Shown here: piece by piece, positions 1 through 11,335 of the stretch | How the letters are laid out: every line of letters starts with the position of its first letter | Numbering within the stretch: the stretch's first letter is position 1 | Assembly: GCA_015680685.1 (NCBI GenBank) | Contig: MNCI01022636.1 | Coordinates: 157,224 to 221,223, forward strand | Length of the DNA: 64,000 nt | DNA from: Gnetum montanum | Lineage: Eukaryota > Streptophyta > Gnetopsida > Gnetales > Gnetaceae | Reading direction: 5' to 3' | The notes under the pieces: generated by a model | Told to the model about the DNA's origin: nothing | Database searches by the model: none | Seen by the model: only the letters and a program-made list of their open reading frames with translations | Made by a program: the position numbers and the translations under genes

Positions 1-918
1 TTCACATTGGTTTTGGATGGGAAAAAAAATCACTTTTCAAAATTTTATATTTTTGCATTGTGGGGCCCACCCTAAGCCTTCTCTTTTGACCAAAACTTGC
101 ATGAATGCTAAGCATTTTACTAATTTCGACACTTAAAACATTATGGAAACCTTAACCCCATGCATCCATTTTGGGAATACCATGAACAACATGGGAACAA
201 TGCCTATTATTTTACAAATTCATTAGAATTACAAATACTTTTCTATTTTTGGTAATCCAAACCTAGCATTTTCAACATTGGGTTTCCAAATGTGTGTAAA
301 ACATGACCAAGGATAAACACCATGGATATCCATGCTGAGGTAGTAGTGCCCAGGTTAGAAGAATGAGGGTAACACTCAATCTTGTCTCCCAACACTCATC
401 TAGCATCAGTTTCACCTGAAAGTGAGCCCTACATGACCTAGAACCCCTCCAAGCATCTCTGGTAGCCTTAGAATCCCATTGGACCTAGTCAAAATTGGTC
501 AAAATCTAGGATTTGATGTTTTCCACATTGGGGGAGGCTTCTTCCCCATCAAGCCTCTTACTCTTAGTGTGGATGGATGTGGGGAAGATAAAAATGACCT
601 AAATTGATGACCTAGTGACCATTTCTAGATGCTTGATGACCCCTAGACCTTGCCAGAATCCTTTGGGATTTTCAAAAGTCATCAAAAATGGTACAAAATT
701 ATCATCCCACTCTCATCGACACTAGGGCCATCATTTCTAGTGTGGATGAAAGGGGAAAATTTCTTGAGGCACTTAGAGGCCTACAAACTATCAAATCTTG
801 ATACCCAACATTGATCATCAACATTAATAGCCCTGGAGGTTGACATGCAATGTTGATCGGCTATCGATTTGGCCTAGATTATACTATTTTTATTGCAGGT
901 GACCTCTTCCATACTAAG
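1..918. repeat. left part of ~188-bp hairpin tandem array
   Basis: No coding sequence is visible. The stretch shows a weak, long-period repetition of sentence-like blocks, each with a short inverted repeat of the CCACA(T/C)T...A(G/A)TGTGG type. Examples are arms at 719-725 and 737-743 (7 bp each, 11-nt loop) and a looser pair around 521-576. The centres are about 184 bp apart. The same organisation resumes at 11528, after element A, so the two pieces were one array before A inserted. Monomers are strongly diverged from one another, which implies great age. Confidence 0.6.
914..918. repeat. left target-site duplication of element A
   Basis: The five bases before the LTR end are CTAAG. The five bases after the far LTR end (11523-11527) are GTAAG. 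Four of five match, as expected for an old 5-bp Ty3/gypsy duplication with one mutation. Confidence 0.6.
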
Positions 919-2137
919 TGTTGGCGACTGTTTGGGACACGACCGCCAACGAGTGTCCTCAAATAAGGTTTAGGTGCTTGCTGGTCTCTAGCAACACCAA
1001 GGCCTAGATATCTCCAAATAGACTCAGTAGTTAATGTAAGTATGTGTGTGTGCTGTTGCAATGTGTGGTTCTGAAAAATGAAATGATTGCATTGTCTGTA
1101 AACTGCAAATGACTTATCTTAAAGAGATTCAGCCAACTTTGTCAAGTACTGTGAGTTGTTGAGAGTTCCTATTTTGTTCAATTGCCTAGTCTATGATGTC
1201 CTTATAATACCTACTTGTAACAAATAAAATTTTGCAAAAACATTTGAGCACAACTCCATGAATCTACTTCTAATTTTCCCTAGAGAAATAGATAGTTCCA
1301 CAAGAAAACTAGATTTGATGGAAATAGACAAAAAAGAAAGTAGATTTGTGTTAAGGCGTCAAATGTTTAAACAAGGTAAAATGATATGAGTAAACACTTC
1401 GTAATAAAGCTATCCAAAATTCAATAACTATGAATTGTTCAAACTTCCAAGGCTCAAATAAGAAATTTCTTCAAGACAATCCTACTATGCTACCAAAAAA
1501 TTGCTACGCAAACTATCATGTACAGGACTCCATCTTGGCTAGATAATGGACGTCAATAATTGCATTCAATAGAACCTTCAAAAGACTTGAAAATTTCTTA
1601 GTGAAATACCATGGATAATCACTTTAAAGATAAAAGAAATCTATTCTGGTCCCATCAAAATACCAAATATTTTCTGAACTCTCTTGACTATTGAATCATT
1701 CAACGGCTTGACTACATGCAAAGGCTCTCTTACAACAATCTCAATAATGGTTCTTATACATTGAACAATAATAAAATTTACTACTAAAATGCTTTTAAGG
1801 ATTTTAAACACAACCACTTTTATGGAAAATATTTAATAGACATTTCTATCATGCAATAAGAACAATAAGAGCAATCTAAAAATCCCAAAATTACTTGCCA
1901 AGCATGATACTATCTAAACCACTAGCTAAACAATTTAAAAAAAAGAAAAAACAATAAGCATAACTCACAGGACTATGACAAAGAGGTTGAAATCTTTTCT
2001 TTAGCAAGTCATCTTACAATCAATCTTTCACAATTTCTTCTTTACAATGTTCTTCCCAAGAGTGTGTGAGACCCCAAATGTGTCTCCTAGTGAGAGCTAG
2101 TAGTCTCCCCTTCAAATTTTCTTCTTACCCCTGAAGC

Positions 2138-2146
2138 CTTTTTATA
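2138..2146 (-). promoter_or_regulatory. TATA box in element A 3' LTR
   Basis: The minus strand reads TATAAAAAG within CCTATAAAAAGGCTTCAGG. The same motif is at 9046-9054 in the other LTR of A and at 39358-39366 and 45863-45871 in element B. Conservation at the same LTR position in four copies supports a core promoter, with R and U5 lying between it and the 919 end. Confidence 0.6.
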
Positions 2147-2639
2147 GGGTTCAAAAGGTAGTTACATACTTAAAATATCTTAGCTAACTTCTCTCCCAAG
2201 TAATGGAGTTATAACTTGCCCAACAAGTTAGGAGATCTTACTTGCCCAACAAGTTAGGAAGTTGGGAAGTTTGGAGAAAATCATGCTAATATTGGCATGT
2301 GTCTTTACACATTTTACAAATAATTCTTTCATAAGTCTCAATTAAAATTAAAACCAAGGTCTTCATACTATATAAGCTTTATTCAATTGTTATTATTATA
2401 TATATATATTTTAAGTTTCCAATTGTTGAATATCATTAACCACCGATACCCTAGTAATTTTATAAATAGGTGGTAATAAGAAGATAATTTAGTATTTACT
2501 ACAGTATAAACATGGGTGAAGGCGGTTGTACGGTCTTTAGAATCAATAAGGTTGATCTTTATAAAATAAAACATATTCGTCTTCCTTGCACTTTGTTATT
2601 ATTTATTTATTTATTATATATATATTTATTATTATTTTC

Positions 2640-4040
2640 TATTTTTTTATTTGAACCCACGTATTGGTAAATTTTTACATAGATAATTAGTAATAGTTGC
2701 AAGAATGGCAGGAGTAATCAGCTGGTTCGTTTCTTTTTTTTCTTGCCTTTGTGCAAAACCCATAGAAACAGACACATATGTGAACTGCCACCATGAAAGG
2801 AGGCTCTGCCGTAGCTAATGGTTTCAGCGGAGGGCTTGAACTGATTATCCATGTTATAGGGCCTTCATGACCATGGCATTTATCATGGTCACTCAGGAAG
2901 ACTAGGAATTTGAGCACCACACCGCCAACCGCGTGAGCAGCCACGGTGGAAGCAAACTTAGGCATGGACCCAGCTAAGTTGTTTAAAATGCCATCCTCAT
3001 TAATATGAGCAGCATGGCTGTGTATGCTAGAGTTAACAAAAAATCAAACATAAGGCCCATTGCAAGAACAGTTAGCATCGGTTTCTTTAACTCAAATATT
3101 GTGCCTGTGATGGGACCAATTTTAGGTTCTCTGTCCAAACGTTTTCTCAATTGTACTTTTAATTGCATGTGACACCAAAATCCAGCACAGTATTTGAGAT
3201 ATATAAATATTTTTCACTTTTGGTATTTTGGTAGATCTAAAGGATCTTTGTAGCTACACCAAAAGTAGTTATGGTGTTCGTGATGGGAATATCTTCGAAT
3301 CTTCAGGTGCCTTTTTTTTGGAAGTTTCCAGAAAGGTGTTGTTCGCGATGTTTCAGGTAAGCATGTTGGTATGCTTCCTGCAGAAGTGTTCCTTGATGTT
3401 GTTGAGATCACCCAAAGCTTACACTAGGTCATGATGGATGCATTTGGGCCCAGGATAGATGTAGACGCACTTGCACACTTCTTTGTTGGTGCGTTGCCTT
3501 AGCTTCCGGGGTAGGTTGTGGCCACGTCGGTGTAGTTGTAGGTTCTGGTTGTGTTGGAAACCCTTCTAGCATATGTCATAGAAACATTTGCTAGTCTTCA
3601 TTAGAGTCTTGGGTGACAACACCATCACCTTTTCCTCCAGGTGCCACTGGCAGTGGTGGGTGCTGCTATTGCTGATGGAAGCCACTGTAGTCCATGGAGG
3701 AGGCGTTGGTTTCCTTGCCATGGAACATATTAGACTGACAGATTGAGACTCTTTGTAGGGCCAATCAGAATGCCATTCAGTTTCTCTTAACTCATAAAAA
3801 ATTTAACCATTGAATATTGCAAAACTAAGCCTAATAACAATGCCCATGAAATGCTAGGAACTGACAGTTTAATCAGTGAAGGCCTCCTTCATATTTTGAT
3901 TTCTCAATCTCCCTCTTCTCCACCACTCTAGGGATAAGTCATAAGGTGCTATTTTCTAGTTTTATCTTGTGCATACCAACAACATCAACCTTGGATTTTT
4001 AAATTTGAGACTTTTCCAATAGTTTTGAAACAAATTTTTT
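2640..4040. other. family-specific middle module (X) of the A LTRs, coding-like
   Basis: This block is present in both LTRs of A (the other copy is about 9520-11440, including the assembly duplication) but is replaced by unrelated sequence in element B's LTRs. It has coding-like patches on both strands. On the minus strand, 3168-2983 has a hydrophobic stretch of about 25 residues (61 codons), and 2965-2687 (92 codons) matches 9904-9569 (111 codons) in the other LTR. On the plus strand a reading frame around 3318-3460 aligns with about 10235-10385. No known family was recognised. It may be a captured host fragment or simply U3 sequence. Confidence 0.4.
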
Positions 4041-4120
4041 GTTTATACAGTTGTTTTAAATATTTCCTTTTTCTAGTATCTTCTTTTTCTGTTCCATAAA
4101 ATGGCCAAATGTTGCCAACA

Positions 4121-4133
4121 TTTCTACCCCCTT
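4121..4133 (-). promoter_or_regulatory. polypurine tract of element A
   Basis: The minus strand reads AAGGGGGTAGAAA directly before the 3' LTR start TGTTGGC. This is the expected place and composition for the primer of plus-strand DNA synthesis. Element B has the corresponding sequence at 42501-42513, with one G changed. Confidence 0.75.
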
Positions 4134-4499
4134 AAAAGCTTAAAGAAACTTATGCAGCCTCATTTCAAACTAAACTGTACTGGTAGCTTTTATTGAAGTT
4201 TTTACTGCTGAAAAGATAAATTTTTTTAGAGGAAAATTCCCATCAAACATAAGGTTTGGTGGTATAAAAACCTCATTCCTAAAAAAAACAACAAACTATA
4301 CATTATCAAGTCCTTTATTCATGGACTATTATTAAGATGGGAAGAGAATGGTGAGGATTACTCTGGTAGGAATCTTCATATCTCTAACCTTCTCATAAAC
4401 AATCTCTGAAGTGATAAATGTTGTTCTATTATTTTCTAGCTTGCTGGAGCTTTCAACTTGATCTTCTTGAGATTTTTCTTTAGCAGTCCTCTCATCTAT

Positions 4500-5120
4500 T
4501 CTTGGAAGTGGATACTTATCCTTTTTTGAGGCATCATTCAGATTTCTAAAGTCTATACAAAGCCTTATATCACCATTTTTCTTTCTTACTGGAACAAGGT
4601 TAGCAAGCCATGTCGAATATCATACTGGATATATGATTCTTGCTTGCAACAACTTCTTGATTTCGATTTCCATAGCTGGTTCAAATGATGGATCGAATTT
4701 CCCTTGTTTTTGCTTGACTGTTTTACAACCTTCTATTAAAAGAATTTTATGTGTCATCACATCTTGCCTAAAAGATTTAAGATTATCATAAGACCAAGAA
4801 AAATTGTCCAAATTATTTCTTAGACATGTTAAGAAGTTTTTCTTGAAACTCGAATCTCTTTCCTTTGTAACATTCAACATCTTTGGCATCCTATCTAATC
4901 CAAAATTCACTACCTTGAAATCTTGACTATCTAAGTTTTGTATATCCTTTCTAGTAAGTGAATTTTTCTTAAAATCATGTTCCAAGTCAATAATCCTATT
5001 TGGAATAAAATTAGCTTTAGAGTGTGATGGTGTTTCAGGTATCACTTGAACCTCAAATTCTTGTTTGTTTTTCATAAATCTTAGTACATGATCATCATCT
5101 TCAAATACTTGTAAATGTCT
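4500..5120 (-). pseudogene. element A reverse transcriptase, N-terminal fragment
   Basis: An open stretch at 5075-4620 (151 codons) leads through a stop into the RT start, where WLANLVPVRKKNGDIRLCID and then a DFRNLN-type motif and KYPLPRI are readable (about 4620-4510). This is the classic N-terminus of Ty3/gypsy RT. The frame then jumps straight to a tail beginning DERTAKEK that is also the tail of element B's protease ORF. Everything from the fingers onwards, including the YVDD catalytic box, has therefore been deleted. The break lies at the motif normally reading PRIDE-, so a short microhomology at that point probably mediated the deletion. Defective. Confidence 0.8.
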
Positions 5121-5189
5121 TATATTATTTGGTACTAATGGCTAATGTTCTTTTTCAACCATTACATTTTTTTAACTTTCCATTATTTG

Positions 5190-5702
5190 CATATCCAATG
5201 TTGATGTTGCCTTTGCCAAATTATCTGCTATAAGATTCTCTGCTCTATTTATATGCTCTATTTGGAAATGTTGAAATTGATCTAACATCTTACAAGAAAG
5301 TTACTTATAAGGTCTTAAGAATGAGCTCTTTACTACACAGTTACCCTTTACCTATTTACAAACTAATCTTGAGTCTCCCTTTATAGTGATTACTCTGATC
5401 TTTTTGTCTAGAGCTATTCTTTTACCGATACATAAGGCTTCATACTCAGCCTTGTTGTTAGTACAAGGGAAAGATAGATGAATTTCTTTGAGAATTTTAG
5501 GTGAATCATTCCTTAATATAACTATACTGACTCCTGCACCTTTTGAATTACATGAACCATCAAAGTATAACTCCCATTTATCCTCATTCTTTGAGTGTTC
5601 TTTATCAGAACTATAATTTTCTTGGAGTGTACATATTTTTTTTTCAACACCTCCTTTTTCAACCATTTTACTTTTTCCATTTGAAGTAATGTTATCAATC
5701 AT
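5190..5702 (-). pseudogene. element A RNase H domain located before RT
   Basis: RNase H1-type fold remnant that would remove RNA from RNA:DNA hybrids during reverse transcription. Visible motifs are ELYFDGSC (first Asp), NNKAEYEAL (Glu), KGDSRL (Asp) and, after in-frame stops near 5352 and 5290, ADNLAKA (last Asp) at about 5225. All four acidic positions of the family can therefore be pointed to. It follows the protease on the same strand and precedes the RT, whereas in C, D and E here the extra RNase H follows RT and RH. An open frame runs 5702-5352 (116 codons); the rest is broken. Confidence 0.8.
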
Positions 5703-5712
5703 CAGAGGTTCA

Positions 5713-6268
5713 CTATAGATGTATATCTAATTTGGTTCTCCTTTCCAAGGTAACCACATGAGAATAATCTGTTGATATGTAACCTGAGAAATTCTTGCTC
5801 CAACTTCTACTCAATAAGAGACTATGTGAATCTGGTATATCTGCCACTTGAATAGTTACTCTAATTCTGACGTGGTTCAGAAGCAATTTCCAATAGAACA
5901 TTTGGTAATTGATCCACAATCTTCACTCTACTTTTATCCACTTGAACAATCTTTCTATTTGATTTTTCAGGAATCAAACCAAGTTTCTTACATATAGCCA
6001 ATGACATTATACTAGACGTAGCTTTAGAATCAATCAAACAATTGTGTAAGTATTTATCCTTTAATTTCATTGTCAAAATAAAAGGATGAGCTTCCTTATC
6101 ATATGAGGTCTTTAATTTCTCATCATTATTAGACACATAGCTTAACTCTGATTCTCTAACTCTCCTTTTACCTTTAATGAACTCTAAAGCCTTTCTTTGC
6201 TGATCTTCTATTTGAAGCAATTGATAAAAGCTAATATTGACCTTGACATGTTTAATATATTCAATCAA
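5713..6268 (-). pseudogene. element A aspartic protease region
   Basis: Retropepsin-like protease that would process the polyprotein. The frame from 6268 carries the motif LIDSKATSSIM, where the family has D-S/T-G-A; the Gly is replaced by Lys (codons at about 6020-6031), so catalysis is unlikely. Downstream, IPDSHSLLLSRSWS and a Tyr/Trp-rich segment typical of the C-terminal part of Tat-type proteases are readable across a frameshift near 5870. It is shared almost codon for codon with element B. Confidence is high for the family and low for function. Confidence 0.75.
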
Positions 6269-6439
6269 ATCATACTCTCCATCACCATTAAATCTTGGTT
6301 TCTTTATCCATTTATTAGAAGACTGATTTGGAGTGCTTTGCTCTACTTGATTATCTTTACCTTTATTCTTATCTCTTCTATTTGGCTTAAAATATTTTAT
6401 CTTAGTAGATGGATTAGCAATAACATTTGGGGATCTAGA

Positions 6440-7703
6440 AGTATTTAATCTCTCTTTTTATCGAGATTATATCCATTTTCCTCATTATTATTACATTCTT
6501 CATCCAAAGACATATCTTCTTCAGAACTTGATAGAGAAGAAGTATCGCTAGATCCATTGCTAGAAGATTTACTTGCATAATGAACACTAAATAACTCATT
6601 ATCAGATTCAATATCAAGAAATTTGGACATAATAAGGTCACTTTCATCCTCATCTTCTACTAACTTAGTGTCTTGATGTTTATGCTTCTATTTTTCCTTT
6701 CTTCCTTGATATTAACTCTTGCCAAGGCTTTTTCAAGCTTCACTATTTTGTTAGACATATCTCTCATTAATTGTCCCTTTTCAAATTTGACTCTTACATG
6801 TTCTTGCTCTATCTTAACATGATATGGACCTATTAAAGCTTTAAATTGAGAAAAATCTTGCATAGGAATCATAACTCTTTCTTATTTTTTTTGAATTGCA
6901 ATATTTTCTTCAAGATTGAACTGTTTTTCTAACTGTATAGCTTCACTAAAGTAGTTATTTAATGTAGTTAAGTTTGGAGTTCTCCTTAACCAAATTGAAA
7001 TGTTGGGGTTGAAAGCCTTAAGATAAGTTTCTTTTAGCATTTCTTCTGATGGTCTATATTTTCTTTGAAAGAGTCCACAAGTTCGTTGAAACTTGATGTT
7101 AAAATCTCTAATTATTTCTTTAACTCCTTTCTTAGCTTGTATCAGCCCATAGTATAGTTGTTGTTGATCTAATTGATTACCAAACTAAGCTAAGAAAAGA
7201 TTCTTCATGTCATTCCAACTTGTAATACTATTACTTGGTAAGTTCTAATACCAAATCTGAGCCATATCCTTTAAATTTGATACAAATAAACTACAAGCTT
7301 GATCTTGATGTTGAATATTTGCATGAGCTAAAGCTAACACAAACATGTGAATATATTCTTCAGCTAAATAAGATTTTCTACGAATGAAAGGCTCAGGAAA
7401 ATATTTGTAAACTACCTTAGGAATATCATTGTAATTTTGAAATTCTAATGTTGTAACTCTTTAAAGAGGATTCGCCATCCTATTCCTTTGAATAGTTGAA
7501 CTTGTAGACTTTCTAGATCTTCTCTTATGAATTGATAAACCAGATATAACGGGTGATCTTCTTGATCTTCTAGTTTTCACTCCACTACTTATTCCCAATT
7601 CAAAAACTTTCTTTTGTTCTTCTTATGATGAAGAATTAGTCTTAGAATCCAGAATATCTTTTGAAACTTTTAAATTTTCCAAACTATCAATCTTCTTGGT
7701 CAT
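6440..7703 (-). pseudogene. element A gag
   Basis: The start ATG at 7703 (MTKKIDSLEN) matches the intact start in element B (44834). The central region has the retrotransposon-gag core, with DMAQIWY, SWNDMKNLFLA.FGNQLDQQQ and RDFNIKFQRTCGLF motifs at about 7290-7060. Then comes a coiled-coil-like acidic/basic segment (about 6872-6660) and a Ser/Glu-rich tail (about 6600-6470). No CCHC zinc knuckle was seen. Several in-frame stops and frameshifts break it. The capsid core is well enough preserved to assign the family with confidence. Confidence 0.8.
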
Positions 7704-7803
7704 GAACTGAAAATAGTATCTAATTTCTTAAGCCTTTATAGTAACAAATAATGGATGATGTACTAGAATTATAAAGCTTAAGAACTTAGAGGCTAAATTT
7801 TTA

Positions 7804-7821
7804 GCCCTCCTTCTAGCGCCA
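7804..7821 (-). promoter_or_regulatory. primer-binding site of element A
   Basis: The minus strand reads TGGCGCTAGAAGGAGGGC, 7 nt inside the 5' LTR end. It begins with the TGG that pairs with the tRNA CCA end. The same site occurs in B (44935-44952) and, with small changes, in E (16885-16902) and the G LTRs. The cognate tRNA was not identified; it is neither the usual initiator-Met nor the Asp type. Confidence 0.6.
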
Positions 7822-9045
7822 AAAGAACTGTTGGCGGCCGTTTCGGACGCGACCGCCAATGGGTGTCCTCGAATAGGGTTTAGGTGCTTGCTAGTCTCTG
7901 GCAACACCAAGGTAGAGATACCTCCAAATAGACTCAGTAGTTAATGTGCTGTTGCGGTGTGCGGTTGTAAAAAATGAAAGGATTGCATTGTCTGTAAACT
8001 ACAAATGACTTATCTTAAAGAGATTGAACCAACTTTGTCAAGTATTGTGAGTTTTCGAGAGTTCCTATTTTGTTCAATCACCTATTCTATGTTGTCCTTA
8101 TAATACCAAATTGTAAGAAATAAAATTTTGCAAAAACATTTGAGCACAACTTCATGAATCTACTTCTAATTTTCCCCAGAGAAAGAGATAGTTCCACAAG
8201 AAAACTAGAAATAGAGTAAGATTCGATGGAAATAGACAGAAAAGAAAGTAGATTTGTGTTCAGACCATAAATGCTTAAACAAGGTAAAATGATACGAGTA
8301 AACACTTCGTAATAAAGCTATCCAAAATTCAATGACTACGAATTGTTCAAACTTCCAAGGCTCAAATAAGCAATTTCTTCAAGACAATCCTACTATGCTA
8401 CCAAAAAATTGTTGCGCAAACTATCATGTATGAGACTGCATCTTGGCTAGATAATAAACGTCAACAATTGCATTCAACAAAACCTTCAAAATACTTGACA
8501 ATTTTTGATTGAAATACCATGGATAATCACTTTAAAGATAAAAGAAATCTATTCTGGTCCCATCAAAATACCAAATATTTTCTGAACTCTCTTGACTATT
8601 GAATCATTCAACGGCTTGACTACATGCAAAGGCTCTCTTACAACAATATCAATAATGGTTCTTATACATTGAACAATAATAAAATTTACTACTAAAATGC
8701 TTTTAAGGATTTTAAACACAACCACTTCTATGGAAAATATTTAATAGACATTTCTATCATGCAATAAGAACAATAAGAGCAATCTAAAAATCCCAAAATT
8801 ACTTGCCAAGCATGATACTATCTAAACCACAAGCTAAACAATTTAAACAAAAGAAAAAACAATAAGCATAACTCACAGGACTATGACAAAGAGGCTGAAA
8901 TCTTTTCTTTAGCAAGTCATCTTACAATCAATCTTTCACAATTTCTTCTTTACAATGTTCTTCCCAAGAGTGTGTGAGACCCCAAATGTGTCTCCTAGTG
9001 AGAGCTAGTAGTCTCCCCTTCAAATTTTCTTCTTACCCCTGAAGC

Positions 9046-9054
9046 CTTTTTATA
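9046..9054 (-). promoter_or_regulatory. TATA box in element A 5' LTR
   Basis: Minus-strand TATAAAAAG, identical in context to 2138-2146. This copy would drive transcription of element A towards lower coordinates. Confidence 0.6.
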
Positions 9055-10282
9055 GGGTTCAAAAGGTAGTTACATACTTAAAATATCTTAGCTAACTTCT
9101 CTCCCAAGTAATGGAGTTATAACTTGCCCAACAAGTTAGGAGGTTGGGAAGTTTGGAGAAAATCATGCTAATATTGGCATGTGTCTTTACACATTTTACA
9201 AATAATTCTTTCATAAGTCTCAATTAAAATTAAAACCAAGGTCTTCATACTATATAAGCTTCATTCAATTGTTATTATTATATATATATATTTTAAGTTT
9301 CCAATTGTTGAATATCATTAACCATCGATAGCCTAGTAATTTTATAAACAAGTGGTAATAAGAAGATAATCTAGTATTTACCTTAGTGTAAACATGGTTG
9401 AAGGCAACTGTACGGTCTTTGGAATCAATAAGGATGATCTTTACAAAATAAATCATCTTCATCTTCCCTACACTTTGTTATTATTTATTTATTTATTATA
9501 TATATATTTATTAGTATTATTTATTTTTTTCTTTGAACCCATGTACTGGTAAATTGCTACGCAGATAATTAGTAACAATTGCAAGAATGGTTGGAGTAAT
9601 CAGCTGGTTCGTTTCTTTCCTTTCTTGCCTCTGCACGAAACCCATAGAAATGAACACATATGTGAACTACCATCATGAAAGGAGGCTTTGCCACAACTGA
9701 TGGTTTTGGTGGAGGGCTCGAACTGATTATCCATATTACAGGGCCTCCATGACCATGGCGTTTATCATGGTCACTCAGGAAGACTAGGAATTTGAGCACC
9801 ACACTGCCGGCAATGTGAGCCAACCATCGTGGAAGCAAACGCAGGTGTGGGCCCAGCTGAGTTTCTGAAAATTCCATCCTCATTGATATGAGCAATGTGG
9901 CCACATACGCTAGAGCTAACTATAAATCAAACAAAAGGCCCAGCACAAGAATATTTAGCATCGATTTCTTTAACTCAAATATTTTTCCTGTGATAGGACC
10001 AATTTTAGGTTTTTTCTTCAAAAGTTTCTTCTGCTGTACTTTTAACTGCATGCGACACTGAAATCTAGCACACCATGTAAGGTATATAAATATTTTACAC
10101 TTTTGGAGTTTTGAAAAATCTGTAGGATCTTTGCAGCTACACCAGAAGCAGTTATGACATTCATGATGGGAGTATCTTTGAATATTTGGATGTCTTTTTC
10201 TTGGAAGTTTCCAAAATGGTGTTGTCTATGACGTTTCAGGTAAGCGTGTCAATATGCTTCCTGCAGAAGTGTTCCTTGATGT

Positions 10283-11335
10283 TGGTGAGATCACCCAGAG
10301 CTCATACCAGGTCATGGTGGATGCAGTTGAACCCAGGGCAGATGTAGATGCACTTGTGCACTTTCTTGTTGGTGCGTTGCCTTAGCTTCCAAGGTAGGTC
10401 GTGGCTGCATCGGTGTAGTTGTAGGTTCTGGTTTTGCTAGAAACCCTTCTAGCATATGTTGACCACAAATCTGTTGGTCGCCATCAGAGTCTTGGGCCAT
10501 CACCTCTGCCTCCAGGTTCCACTAGTAGCAGTGGCAACTACTACCGCTGAAGGATAGCACTGTAGTCCACCGATGAGGTGTTGGTTCCCTCACCATGGAA
10601 CATATCAGACTGACAGATCAAGACTCTTTGCAAGGCCGATGAGAATGCCTTTTAATTTTTCTTAACTCATAAAAAATTTAACCATTGAACATTGCAAAAC
10701 TAAGCCTAACAATAGTGCCCATGAAATACGAGGGATTGACAGTTTAATCAGTGAAGGCCTCCTTCATATTTCGATTTCTCAATCTCGCTCTTCTCCACCT
10801 CTCCAGGGNTGGTGAGATCACCCAGAGCTCATACCAGGTCATGGTGGATGCAGTTGAACCCAGGGCAGATGTAGATGCACTTGTGCACTTTCTTGTTGGT
10901 GCGTTGCCTTAGCTTCCAAGGTAGGTCGTGGCTGCATCGGTGTAGTTGTAGGTTCTGGTTTTGCTAGAAACCCTTCTAGCATATGTTGACCACAAATCTG
11001 TTGGTCGCCATCAGAGTCTTGGGCCATCACCTCTGCCTCCAGGTTCCACTAGTAGCAGTGGCAACTACTACCGCTGAAGGATAGCACTGTAGTCCACCGA
11101 TGAGGTGTTGGTTCCCTCACCATGGAACATATCAGACTGACAGATCAAGACTCTTTGCAAGGCCGATGAGAATGCCTTTTAATTTTTCTTAACTCATAAA
11201 AAATTTAACCATTGAACATTGCAAAACTAAGCCTAACAATAGTGCCCATTAAATATGAGGGATTGACAGTTTAATCAGTGAAGGCCTCCTTCATATTTCG
11301 ATTTCTCAATCTCTCTCTTCTCCACCTCTCCAGGG
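10283..11335. repeat. 526-bp duplication across an N: unmerged contig overlap
   Basis: Bases 10283-10808 and 10810-11335 are near-identical at a constant offset of 527 with no indel and only a few substitutions, and they meet at a single N (10809). The partner LTR has one copy of this segment. The simplest reading is two contigs joined end to end without collapsing their overlap, not a biological tandem repeat. Confidence 0.85.

Larger units (their letters stand above)
919..4120 (-). repeat. element A 3' LTR
   Basis: This 3.2-kb LTR is homologous along its length to 7829-11522. On the minus strand it begins TGTTGGCAAC at 4120 and ends CGCCAACA at 919. It abuts a polypurine tract at 4121 and the CTAAG duplication at 918. 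The outer 1.4 kb (919-2350) is shared with the LTRs of element B. The middle (about 2640-4040) is not, and contains coding-like stretches. Confidence 0.85.

Noticed and set aside
10312-11030. Two identical 63-codon minus-strand frames 527 bp apart, suggestive of a duplicated small gene
   Set aside because: They are the same LTR segment repeated by the unmerged contig overlap at the N at 10809, and the frame is not open in the other LTR.
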